From DASYAE01 sp036501535 (GTDB taxonomy: Bacteria; Actinomycetota; Actinomycetes; Streptomycetales; Catenulisporaceae), in assembly GCA_036501535.1 (NCBI GenBank), contig DASYAE010000203.1, forward strand, positions 11,945 to 75,944: a stretch of DNA of 64,000 nt, in the 5' to 3' direction. Both the position numbers and the translations under genes were made by a program. The notes beneath the pieces are model-generated. The model was given only the letters and a program-made list of their open reading frames with translations, was not told the DNA's origin and did no database searches. Of this stretch, positions 15,832-23,338 are shown one piece after another; position 1 is the first letter of the stretch, and every line of letters starts with the position of its first letter.

Positions 15832-17601
15832 ATGCAGCAGCAACAGAATATTGACGCGGCGGTGCTGGAGCAGGCGGCGGCGCACCCCGATCGGCCGGCC
15901 GTCGTCGCCGGCGACAGTGTCGTGACGTTCGGCGAACTCGCCGACCACTCCCGGGCGCTCGCCGCCCGGCTTCGCGCCGCGGGCGTGCGGAGGGAGACGG
16001 TGGTCGTCTCATGCCTCCCCCGCGGCGCGGCCATGGTCACATCGGTGTTGGGGACCTGGCTGGCGGGTGGCGCGTATCTGCCGATCGATCCGGTCGCACC
16101 GGAATCGAGAGCTGCGCACATGCTCCGCGACAGCGATGCGCGCGTCGTGGTCGCGCAGCAGGGCTCGACGGTTCCGGGGCTTGCGGACATCGCGACCGTG
16201 CCGACCATCATTCCAGTGGACTGCGTCGGCGCAGTGTGCGGCGCGGCCGAGCCCGCCGAGTTCGAGCCGACCGCACCGGGCGATCTCGCCTACGTCATCT
16301 ACACCTCCGGCTCGACCGGACGGCCTAAGGGCGTGCTCGTCGAGCACGGCAGCCTTGCCGACATGGCGGCGACGCACGAGGCGGTGCTGCATCCCGCTGG
16401 CGCCCCAACCACCGAGCAGGTCGCTCTGAACGCCGTCGCGACGGCCGACACGTTCTTCTCCGACTTCGTGAACCTGGCGGCCGGCCGCACCCTCGTCGTG
16501 GTCGACGAGGCCACCCGGCGCGACCCCGAACGCCTAGCCCGCCTCCTCACGCAGCAGCGCATCGACGTCTTCGACGGAACGCCGACGCAGCTGCGCACAC
16601 TCTTCCTGGCCGGCCGAGGCGCCGCGCTCGCCGGCCTTAGGACCCTGATCATCGGCAATGAGCCCGCCGACTCCGAGCTCTGGCACCGGCTGCGGGACCT
16701 GGCCGCGTCCGGCGTGCGTGTGCACAACTTCTACGGCCCGACCGAGTGCAGCATCGACGTGACGTCGGCCGCCGTGGCGGACCACCCGGAACCGGTGATT
16801 GGCACGCCGCTGCCGGGCGTCGAGATCTGGCTCGTGGACCAGGCTCTGCGCCCGGTTCCCGACGGCGAGCCCGGCGAGATCTGCGTCGCAGGTCCCTGCC
16901 TGGCGCGCGGCTACCTCAACGCAGCGCCCGATGACGAAGCGCGGTTCGCGTGGCTGACGCCGGCGACGGGCAGAGAGCCGGTGCGCGTCTACCGGACCGG
17001 CGACCGGGCTCGGCGCGGCGCCGCTCGCCAGCTCGAATTCCTCGGCCGGATCGACGACCAGGCCAACATCGCCGGCTACCGGGTCGAGCCGCTGGAGGTG
17101 GAGTCCGCGGTGCGCTCGTGCCCGGGCATGCTGGATGCGGCGGTGGCGGTGACCGACCGGGCCGGCTCGGCGGTGCTCACGGCCTGGGTCGTCCTGGCGC
17201 CGGGAACCGGAGCGGCGGACATCGCCGCGCGGCTCGGCTCGATGCTGCCGCCCTACATGGTGCCGACGCTCGTCTCTGTCGCCGGGATCCCGATGGGCGC
17301 CTCGGGCAAGGCGGACGTCGCGGCGCTCAAGGCCCTGCAGGCCAACAGCGAGGCCGGAACCGCTGCGGATCAGGACCCGGACGCCGGGGCTCTCGCCGCG
17401 ATCTGGCGCGACGTGCTCGGCCTCGACGCGGTCGGCGCGCAGGACGACTTCTTCGCGCTCGGCGGCGACTCGCTCAAAGCAACCCGGCTGATCATGGCCG
17501 TGCGCGCGGCGATCTCGCCGGACCTGCCGATCCGGGTCATCTTCGACAACCCGGGTTTCGCCGCCTTCGCCGGCGCCGTCGCGCAGCGAGGTGAGCGGTG
17601 A
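15832..17601 (+). CDS. NRPS adenylation-peptidyl carrier protein didomain
   Basis: A 589-residue loading protein. The adenylation domain shows A3 YVIYTSGSTGRPKG (about residues 153-166), A5 NFYGPTECSID, A7 YRTGDRAR, A8 GRIDDQANIAGYRVEP and A10 MGASGKADV with the catalytic Lys near 493. The acidic residue that binds the substrate alpha-amine appears to be kept in ATADTFF, so an amino acid is the expected substrate, but I cannot assign which one. The C-terminal carrier domain holds the phosphopantetheine Ser in FFALGGDSLKATR (about Ser547). It would activate an amino acid as the AMP ester and hold it as a thioester for the upstream C protein or the downstream Aat-like enzyme. The start has GAGAGGA upstream. 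Its stop codon overlaps the next start (TGATG). Confidence 0.93.
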   Translation: MQQQQNIDAAVLEQAAAHPDRPAVVAGDSVVTFGELADHSRALAARLRAAGVRRETVVVSCLPRGAAMVTSVLGTWLAGGAYLPIDPVAPESRAAHMLRDSDARVVVAQQGSTVPGLADIATVPTIIPVDCVGAVCGAAEPAEFEPTAPGDLAYVIYTSGSTGRPKGVLVEHGSLADMAATHEAVLHPAGAPTTEQVALNAVATADTFFSDFVNLAAGRTLVVVDEATRRDPERLARLLTQQRIDVFDGTPTQLRTLFLAGRGAALAGLRTLIIGNEPADSELWHRLRDLAASGVRVHNFYGPTECSIDVTSAAVADHPEPVIGTPLPGVEIWLVDQALRPVPDGEPGEICVAGPCLARGYLNAAPDDEARFAWLTPATGREPVRVYRTGDRARRGAARQLEFLGRIDDQANIAGYRVEPLEVESAVRSCPGMLDAAVAVTDRAGSAVLTAWVVLAPGTGAADIAARLGSMLPPYMVPTLVSVAGIPMGASGKADVAALKALQANSEAGTAADQDPDAGALAAIWRDVLGLDAVGAQDDFFALGGDSLKATRLIMAVRAAISPDLPIRVIFDNPGFAAFAGAVAQRGER

Positions 17602-18392
17602 TGACGACCCTGGTCGCGGACCGCCAGAGCACCGACCCGTGGGCGGATGTCGAGCTCGGATTCGGCCTCGGCGCCCCGGTGGCGATCGGCGGGCGGCTGA
17701 CGCCGGAGCGCCTGCTGGCCGGGTATCACCGGGCCCTGTTCTGCCAGTCGCGCACCGATGCCGGCGAGATCGAGACCAACCGCGCGCTCTACGGCCCGGA
17801 CGTGCGAGCCGGGGACATCACGGTGCTGCCGGGCGATGCGGACCCGTACTCGCTGCTGTGGTGGTCGCCGGAGGTCCGGTACGTGATGCGCGTCGACGAG
17901 GTCTGCCTCGGCCGGACCTCGCGCCGCACGCTGCGCACCTCGACCTGGACCACGACCGTCGACGCCGACTTCGACGGCGTGATCGCCGGCTGCCGGGGCG
18001 ACCGCGAGCCGTGCTGGATCACCGACGAACTGGTCGCCGCGCTTCGGGTGCTGCGAAACCGGGGTTGGGTTCGCACGGTCGAGGTCTGGGACGGCGACCG
18101 GCTGGTGGGCGGGCTCTTCGGCTGCGCGCTGGACGGCGTCTTCGTGATGGACTCGGCCTTCCACGTCGAGCCGGAGGCGGCAAAGGCAGCGATCGCGGAC
18201 CTGGCCCGGCGCCTGGCGCCCGGCGGCACGACGCTGATGGACGCGCAGGTCAAGACGGACTACACGGTGCGAATGGGGGCGCACGCTATGCCGCGGCACG
18301 AATATCTGGACTGCATCGGGACGTCGCGCGCATCGGGTGCGCTGGTCGGCGGGACTCACGCGGTGCGGGACTTGGTGCCGCCCGCCGGCTGA
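17601..18392 (+). CDS. Divergent leucyl/phenylalanyl-tRNA-protein transferase (Aat) family protein
   Basis: A 263-residue member of the L/F-transferase family, recognised from the ordered motifs LTPERLLAGYHRALF, LLWWSPEVRYVM, a VDADFDGVIAGC segment, CWITDELVAALRVL, VEVWDGDRLVGGLFG and MGAHAMPRHEYL. Housekeeping Aat moves Leu, Phe or Met from aminoacyl-tRNA to the N-terminus of proteins for ClpS-ClpAP degradation. Here an insertion of about 25 residues separates the first two motifs. The catalytic-region GESMFS is MDSAFH (Glu to Asp, Ser to His); the conserved Asp in LMDAQ is kept. The ATG overlaps the stop of the A-PCP gene (GTG at 17598 is an in-frame alternative) with GAGGTGAG upstream, so it is translationally coupled to an NRPS loading protein. 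I infer a tRNA-dependent amide-forming step in a small-molecule pathway rather than protein turnover. Confidence 0.85.
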   Translation: MTTLVADRQSTDPWADVELGFGLGAPVAIGGRLTPERLLAGYHRALFCQSRTDAGEIETNRALYGPDVRAGDITVLPGDADPYSLLWWSPEVRYVMRVDEVCLGRTSRRTLRTSTWTTTVDADFDGVIAGCRGDREPCWITDELVAALRVLRNRGWVRTVEVWDGDRLVGGLFGCALDGVFVMDSAFHVEPEAAKAAIADLARRLAPGGTTLMDAQVKTDYTVRMGAHAMPRHEYLDCIGTSRASGALVGGTHAVRDLVPPAG

Positions 18393-18432
18393 AGCTGTCG
18401 GGCCGGTAGACCTGCTGGAGGTCAAACCTCGT

Positions 18433-18747
18433 TCAGAACGCCGGGGCGTCGAGCAGATCTGAACACGCGATCGCAGCTGTGATCAGGACGTACAAGCCCA
18501 CCGCTGCGAGAATAGTTGCCAGGGCCGCGATGGCTACGGCTGCGAGTGCGAGTACCGCGCCGATCGACTCGACGAATTTCGTCAGATCTGCCGCCGCCAT
18601 CGCCTCGAGAAGTTTCTTCTCCTCGTCGGAGAGCCCGCTCCACCACTCGAGGAGCTTGTGCCACTCGTCTTCGGCCAGCAGCAGCAGGTCGTCCACGCGG
18701 GCGTTGATCTCGAAGCTCAGGCATTTGGCGAAGTCTTCGACGCTCAT
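18433..18747 (-). CDS. Small hypothetical membrane protein
   Basis: A 104-residue protein, MSVEDFAKCLSFEINARVDD..., with an amphipathic, Trp- and Glu-rich N-terminal half (WHKLLEWWSGLSDEEKKLLE). A long hydrophobic helix (SIGAVLALAAVAIAALATI and on to VLITAAIAC) covers about residues 62-94. It is probably a single-span or hairpin membrane protein. The ATG is preceded by a G-rich GGGGGG tract. It converges with the Aat-like gene (40-base gap). No family is recognised. Confidence 0.65.
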   Translation of the reverse strand: MSVEDFAKCLSFEINARVDDLLLLAEDEWHKLLEWWSGLSDEEKKLLEAMAAADLTKFVESIGAVLALAAVAIAALATILAAVGLYVLITAAIACSDLLDAPAF

Positions 18748-18963
18748 CGGGTGATCCCCCCCGGGCTCCGGGCCGGCCGGCCGGTTCGCGGCGTTCGGCG
18801 TATCGGCGTGTACTGCGAATCTCCTGCGCTGCCGCCGGAGCTGTCAAGCCGCTCGGAATAAAGCCGTTCCCGAGCCGTTGAAAGCGATCACGGTCGATGT
18901 TTCCGCCGTCCGGCGGGTGGCCGTCCGGGGCTTGTCCGAGCGATGACTTGTGGTGATCAGACG

Positions 18964-19881
18964 ATGCGGGCGGTGCGGTTTCACGAGTACGGCGGGATCG
19001 ACGTGCTGCGGGTGGAGGAGGTGGAGCGGCCGGTGCCCGGCCCCGGGCAGGTGCTGGTCGAGGTCCGCGCGGCCGGGATCCAGCCGGGCGAGGTGATGAT
19101 CCGGGCCGGCGCGCGGCACAAGCGCTGGCCGGCGGCCTTCCCCTCCGGACAGGGCAGCGATCTGGCGGGCGTCGTGGCGCAGGCCGGACCGGAGGTGCGC
19201 GGCTTCGCGGTGGGCGACGAGGTCCTGGGCTTCACCCACAACCGGGCCGGCCACGCGCAGTTCGCCGTGGCCGAGGACGTGAACCTGGTTTCCCGTCCGG
19301 CGGGGTTGTCCTGGGATGTGGCCGGGTCGCTGTACGTGGCCGGCACGACCGCGTACGCCGCGGTGTTCGCGGTGGACCCCGGACCGGATGAGACGGTCGT
19401 GGTGTCCGGCGCGGCCGGCGGCGTCGGGTCGCTCGCCGTGCAGCTCGCACGGCGGCGCGGCGCAAGGGTGATCGGGCTGGCGAGCGAGCGGAACCACGCC
19501 TGGTTGAAGGATCGCGGCGTCGTCCCGGTCACGTACGGGGCGGGCGCGGCCGAGCAGATCCGGCAGGCGTCCGGCGGGAGCGTCGACGCGTTCATCGACA
19601 CGTTCGGCGAGGGCTATGTCGAGATGGCCGTCGAGCTGGGGGTGCGGCCCGTGCGGATCAACACGACCCGCGATTGGCAGGCCGCTGCCAAGGTCGGTGC
19701 GCGGACCTATGGAGAGGGCTCGGCGGCGTGCGCGGTCGTGGTCGGCGAGCTGGCCCGGCTCGCCGCGCGCGGGGAGCTGGAGGTTCCGATCGCCCGCAGC
19801 TACCCGCTCGAGCAGGTGCAGGACGCGTTCCGCGAGCTGGAGCTGGGACACACGCACGGCAAGATCGTGCTGCGGCCGTAA
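18964..19881 (+). CDS. NAD(P)H:quinone oxidoreductase-like MDR enzyme
   Basis: A 305-residue medium-chain dehydrogenase/reductase of the quinone oxidoreductase type. It starts MRAVRFHEYGGIDVLRVEE, has the GroES-like fold, and the NADPH site is VVSGAAGGVGSLAVQLAR. No catalytic or structural zinc ligands are visible. It ends with YPLEQVQDAFRELELGHTHGKIVLRP, the usual family tail. The ATG at 18964 was preferred because alignment of the family begins there; an in-frame ATG seven codons upstream is possible. It would reduce a quinone or enone. It lies between the NRPS-type set and the amine oxidase on the same strand, but gaps of 149-216 bases suggest its own promoter. Confidence 0.9.
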   Translation: MRAVRFHEYGGIDVLRVEEVERPVPGPGQVLVEVRAAGIQPGEVMIRAGARHKRWPAAFPSGQGSDLAGVVAQAGPEVRGFAVGDEVLGFTHNRAGHAQFAVAEDVNLVSRPAGLSWDVAGSLYVAGTTAYAAVFAVDPGPDETVVVSGAAGGVGSLAVQLARRRGARVIGLASERNHAWLKDRGVVPVTYGAGAAEQIRQASGGSVDAFIDTFGEGYVEMAVELGVRPVRINTTRDWQAAAKVGARTYGEGSAACAVVVGELARLAARGELEVPIARSYPLEQVQDAFRELELGHTHGKIVLRP

Positions 19882-20030
19882 CCCGAACGGCCGCGTGGCG
19901 CGCACACCACCTGGACGGAATACACACGCGGGTCCGCCCTGCTCGACGCCAGTAATGTCCCTCATGGTCACCGATTGATCACTTCTCGTGGTGACCCCCG
20001 GCTGCTTCGAGCATCCCCACGGGAGTGGAC

Positions 20031-21668
20031 ATGACCGCAATCCCAGCAAACCCCGCAGTTCCGCTGACCGAGCAGGCGCGGCGCCTGCAGCAGGCGATGA
20101 TCGGGGCCGCCGGCCCCGAGGCGACCGGCTTCACCGCCGCCCGTGACCTGCCGCCCGCGCCCGCCGAGCGCGGCACCGTGGCCGTGCTCGGCGCCGGCAT
20201 CGCCGGCCTGACCGTCGCCTACGAGTTGCGCAACCGCGGCTACGACGTGGTCATCCTGGAGGCCACCGAGCGCGCCGGCGGGCGCAACCGCACCGCGCGC
20301 CGCGGCGACGTGCTCTTCGAGCTCGACGATAAGGGCGGCCTCGTACAGACGCACGAGTGCCGGTTCGACCACGGGCTCTACCTCAACCTCGGCCCCGGCC
20401 GCATCCCCTACCACCACCGCCGGGTGCTCGACTACTGCTACGACTTCGGCGTGACGCTCGAGCCGTACATCATGGAGACCACGGCCGCCTTCGAAAGCCT
20501 GCACATCGACGGCACGCCCGTGCGGTGGCGCAACCGCCAGGTCGCCAACGACACCCGCGGGTACATCGCAGCGCTGCTCGCCGAGTTCGTGGCCGAGAAG
20601 ATGCCGCGGCCGGATCCGGACAACCCGATGCTCAACATGCTGCGCGTCTTCGGCGCGCTCGACGAGGAGTTCAAGTACCACGGCTCGACCCGCTCGGGCT
20701 ACGCGCACAAGCTCGAGGTCAACGAGTTCGAGAAGCCGATCCCGCCGCTGAAGCTCCAGGAGCTGATCGCCTCGCGCTTCTGGGAACGCCGCTTCTACCA
20801 GCCGGTCGACTACCTGTGGCAGGGCACGATGTTCCAGCCGGTGGGCGGCATGGACCAGATCGTGAAGGCGTTCGAGCAGCGCGTCGGCCGGATCCTGCGC
20901 ACCAACGCCGAGGTCGTCCGGATCACGCTGGCCGATCAGGGCGTGGAGGTGCACTACCGCAGGCTCGGGCGCGACGAGGTGATCAAGGTCGACTACTGCG
21001 TCAGCAACATCCCGGCCCCGGTCCTGTGCGGGCTGGCGCTGGAGAACTTCTCGGAGCCCTTCCTCGACGCGATCGGGACGGTCCCGTTCGAGGCCACCTG
21101 CAAGGTCGGCTGGCAGGCCGAGCAGCGCTTCTGGGAGAACGACGACAACCAGGTCTACGGCGGCATCAGCTGGACCGACGACATCATCAACCAGGTCTGG
21201 TTCCCCTCGAACGACTACTTCAGCGCGCACGGCACGCTGACCGGCGCCTACAACTTCAGCGAGCCCGCGGAGGAACTCGGCCGCATGCACCCCCTGGACC
21301 GGCTGACCACCGCCCGGGACTGCGCGAAGCGGCTGCACCCGCAGTTCGCCGACGACGGGATCGTGCCGCTCGACAAGGGCCTGAGCATCGCCTGGCACAA
21401 GGTCCCGTTCCAGCTCGGCGGTTTCGCGGCCTGGGACCCCGCGGACCCGGACCACCAGGCGGCCTACAAGCAGCTGCTGACGCCGGAGGGCGCCAACGGC
21501 TGCTTCTTCGTGACCGGGGACCAGGCCTCGCCGCTGCCCGGCTGGCAGGAGGGAGCGATGATGTCGGCGCATTACGTGCTCGACCAGATCCTCGGCGTCA
21601 CCCCGCTGGAGGCGCCGGAGATCGTGCGCGTGCCGGACGCCACCGCGCTGACGCAGGGTCTTCACTGA
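20031..21668 (+). CDS. Flavin monoamine oxidase / L-amino-acid oxidase family protein
   Basis: A 545-residue FAD enzyme of the amine oxidase superfamily. The dinucleotide-binding motif is VAVLGAGIAGLTVAYELRNRGY near residue 54, followed by the VVILEATERAGGRNRT strand-turn motif. C-terminal FAD contacts are in FFVTGDQASPLPGWQEGAMMSA. The middle part, PVGGMDQIVKAFEQRV and GISWTDDIINQVWFPS, resembles bacterial L-amino-acid oxidases. It would oxidise an amino acid or amine to the imine with release of hydrogen peroxide; the substrate cannot be read. There is no signal peptide. The ATG at 20031 is preceded by GGGAG at a workable distance; a GTG two codons upstream is the alternative. A textbook terminator follows. 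It could provide a keto acid for the adjacent biosynthetic genes. Confidence 0.9.
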   Translation: MTAIPANPAVPLTEQARRLQQAMIGAAGPEATGFTAARDLPPAPAERGTVAVLGAGIAGLTVAYELRNRGYDVVILEATERAGGRNRTARRGDVLFELDDKGGLVQTHECRFDHGLYLNLGPGRIPYHHRRVLDYCYDFGVTLEPYIMETTAAFESLHIDGTPVRWRNRQVANDTRGYIAALLAEFVAEKMPRPDPDNPMLNMLRVFGALDEEFKYHGSTRSGYAHKLEVNEFEKPIPPLKLQELIASRFWERRFYQPVDYLWQGTMFQPVGGMDQIVKAFEQRVGRILRTNAEVVRITLADQGVEVHYRRLGRDEVIKVDYCVSNIPAPVLCGLALENFSEPFLDAIGTVPFEATCKVGWQAEQRFWENDDNQVYGGISWTDDIINQVWFPSNDYFSAHGTLTGAYNFSEPAEELGRMHPLDRLTTARDCAKRLHPQFADDGIVPLDKGLSIAWHKVPFQLGGFAAWDPADPDHQAAYKQLLTPEGANGCFFVTGDQASPLPGWQEGAMMSAHYVLDQILGVTPLEAPEIVRVPDATALTQGLH

Positions 21669-21705
21669 GCGGTCTGCAGCGCGAGCCGCCAAAGCCGCCT
21701 GTTCG

Positions 21706-21736
21706 ACGGCGCCGGGCCTCGGCCCGGCGCCGTTTT
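21706..21736 (+). terminator. Rho-independent terminator after the amine oxidase gene
   Basis: A 12-bp perfect stem (ACGGCGCCGGGC, 21706-21717, with 21722-21733) and a CTCG tetraloop are followed by a T-run. It is the most canonical terminator in the window and separates the oxidase gene from the RHH-regulator operon. Confidence 0.92.
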
Positions 21737-21765
21737 CGTGTTGCGCGCGGACCGACTGCGGACGG

Positions 21766-21783
21766 TGGCACCTCGTGGTGCCA
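21766..21783. promoter_or_regulatory. Upstream operator copy (TGGCACC palindrome)
   Basis: TGGCACC-TCGT-GGTGCCA, a perfect 7-bp inverted repeat with a 4-base spacer. The same half-site recurs alone at 21798-21804 and as a full palindrome at 21851-21869. It is probably an auxiliary site for the RHH protein encoded next. Confidence 0.65.
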
Positions 21784-21844
21784 ATCCCGGCCACTCATGG
21801 CACCACTATTGACCTGCATGGATGCCAATGTGAGCCAGAAAGAC

Positions 21845-21873
21845 TTGCGGTGGCACCAAAGTGGTGCCATATT
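21845..21873 (+). promoter_or_regulatory. Promoter with an embedded operator, predicted leaderless transcript
   Basis: TTGCGG (21845-21850) and CATATT (21868-21873) form a -35/-10 pair with a 17-base spacer. The perfect palindrome TGGCACC-AAAGT-GGTGCCA (21851-21869) fills the spacer. Transcription should begin about seven bases past the -10, at the A of the ATG at 21880, giving a leaderless message. Binding in the spacer would block RNA polymerase, which fits autorepression by the encoded RHH protein. Confidence 0.65.
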
Positions 21874-21879
21874 GGAGTC

Positions 21880-22386
21880 ATGGAACTCACCCCCTACGCC
21901 GAAAGCCTGCGCCGCGAGCTGGCCAGCGCGGCCGAGGTCGGCGGCCAGGACGCTCGGGCGCTGGCCGACCGGCTGCTGCAGCCGCTGGATGCGGCGGTGC
22001 GCCTGACCCTGCTCGAGGCACTGTCCGCCGCCGCCGAGGAGATCTCCGCCGAGCTGGCGCCCGGCGCCGTCGATGTGCGGCTGCGCGGCGGTGCCGCCTC
22101 GTTCGTCGTCACCCCGGCGCCCGCCGAGCCGGGCAGCGCCGCCGAGGCGCCGCTGGACGTGCGGCTGCCGGTCGCCGACGGCGACGAGGCCGCGATGGTC
22201 CGGATCAACCTCCGGCTCCCCGCCAACCTCAAGGCCCTGATCGAGGATGCGGCCGCGGCCGGCGGGCTGTCGGTCAACGCCTGGATCGTGCGGGCCGCCG
22301 CAGCCGCGCTGTCCGGCCAGCCCCGCGCCCAGGCGCGCACCCCCGGCCCGACCGTCAGCCAGCGCTACACCGGCTGGGCCCGCTAG
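21880..22386 (+). CDS. HicB/ribbon-helix-helix family regulator
   Basis: A 168-residue protein whose C-terminal segment AAMVRINLRLPANLKALIED, followed by SVNAWIVRAAAAALSG, is a ribbon-helix-helix (HicB/Arc type) DNA-binding motif. The N-terminal 100 residues are helical (ELTPYAESLRRELASAAEVG) and then a small beta-rich part. In actinobacteria, proteins of this kind precede a DUF4097 gene and a DrrA/DrrB-type ABC exporter, as here. There is no toxin gene beside it, so I read it as the operon's regulator rather than an antitoxin. The ATG coincides with the predicted transcription start, and palindromic operators lie upstream. Confidence 0.82.
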   Translation: MELTPYAESLRRELASAAEVGGQDARALADRLLQPLDAAVRLTLLEALSAAAEEISAELAPGAVDVRLRGGAASFVVTPAPAEPGSAAEAPLDVRLPVADGDEAAMVRINLRLPANLKALIEDAAAAGGLSVNAWIVRAAAAALSGQPRAQARTPGPTVSQRYTGWAR

Positions 22387-22447
22387 CCCGGCCCGGCCCC
22401 CTCCGCACCCACGAAAACCCCTGACGACCACTGTGAAGGATCCTGAG

Positions 22448-23338
22448 ATGTCTGTCTCACGTTTCGAAACCCCGTCCCCGATCAACGTCACGCTCGACCT
22501 GTACGTCGCCGACGTGCACATGGTCGCCTCCGACCGCGCCGACACGGTCATCGAGGTCAAGCCGAGCGACCCGGGCAAGCCCGCCGACGTGAAGGCCGCC
22601 GAGAACACCCGCGTGGAGTTCGACGAGGTGACCGGCGCGCTGAGCGTGATCATGCGCAAGCCGCGCAGCCGGTTCGTGAACTTCAGCAAGCGCCCCGAGT
22701 CGGTCGACCTCGTCGTGCAGCTCCCGTCCGGCTCCGCGGTGCGCGGCCAGGCCTCCATGGGCGACTACGAGGCCGACGGCCTGCTCGGCGTGGTGTCGCT
22801 GAAGACCGATTTCGGCGCTGTGCGTCTCGAGCAGAGCGCCGAGCTGACCGTCCGCACCGGGCTCGGCCAGGTCACCGTGGACCGGGTCGGCGGGCCGACC
22901 GAAGTGCACAGTGCGTCCGGCGACATGCACATCGGCACCGTCGACGGCACTGCGGAAATCTCCACCAGCAGCGGCACGATCCGCGTCGGCACGGTGTCCG
23001 GCGCGGCGCGGCTGAAGGTGTCCAACGGAGCGCTGTACGTGGAGCGCGCACTGTCCGACATCACCGCCTCCACCTCCAACGGCGAGGTGCGGCTGGGCGA
23101 GGTCGTGCGCGGCAAGGTCAGCGCCACCAGCAAGAACGGCCGGGTCGAGGTCGGGGTTCGGACGGGCAGCGCCGCCTGGCTCGAGCTGAACACCGCGGCC
23201 GGCCGGGTCTACAACGAGCTGGCCGCCGCCGAGGCGCCCGAGGACGGCGACCCGGCCGACAAGGTCGAGGTACGTGCCAGCACCAAGCTCGGTGACGTGG
23301 TGGTGCGCCGCACCACGCGTCTGGAGGAGGACGCATGA
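22448..23338 (+). CDS. DUF4097 beta-strand-repeat protein
   Basis: A 296-residue protein with DUF4097 character: successive short beta strands of the type TEVHSASGDMHIGTVDGTAEI, STSSGTIRVGTVSGAARLKVS and STSNGEVRLGEVVRGKVS, which should form a right-handed beta solenoid. It has no signal peptide or anchor, so it is probably cytoplasmic. Its role is unknown; its place between a regulator and an exporter is common in actinobacteria and suggests it senses or assists the exporter. AAGGA precedes the ATG by about six bases. Its stop overlaps the ATPase start (ATGA). Confidence 0.85.
   Translation: MSVSRFETPSPINVTLDLYVADVHMVASDRADTVIEVKPSDPGKPADVKAAENTRVEFDEVTGALSVIMRKPRSRFVNFSKRPESVDLVVQLPSGSAVRGQASMGDYEADGLLGVVSLKTDFGAVRLEQSAELTVRTGLGQVTVDRVGGPTEVHSASGDMHIGTVDGTAEISTSSGTIRVGTVSGAARLKVSNGALYVERALSDITASTSNGEVRLGEVVRGKVSATSKNGRVEVGVRTGSAAWLELNTAAGRVYNELAAAEAPEDGDPADKVEVRASTKLGDVVVRRTTRLEEDA

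Noticed and set aside
17601..18392. Ordinary housekeeping aat
   Set aside because: Translational coupling to an A-PCP gene, an insertion near the N-terminus and the altered GESMFS motif argue against it, though a genome-wide check for another aat is needed.
19968..21794. 608-codon frame on the - strand
   Set aside because: It is antisense to the amine oxidase, whose FAD motifs and length are intact; the reverse frame has no recognisable domain.
21880..22386. HicB antitoxin of a toxin-antitoxin pair
   Set aside because: No HicA-like or other small toxin gene adjoins; the neighbours are DUF4097 and ABC exporter genes, so an operon regulator is more likely.
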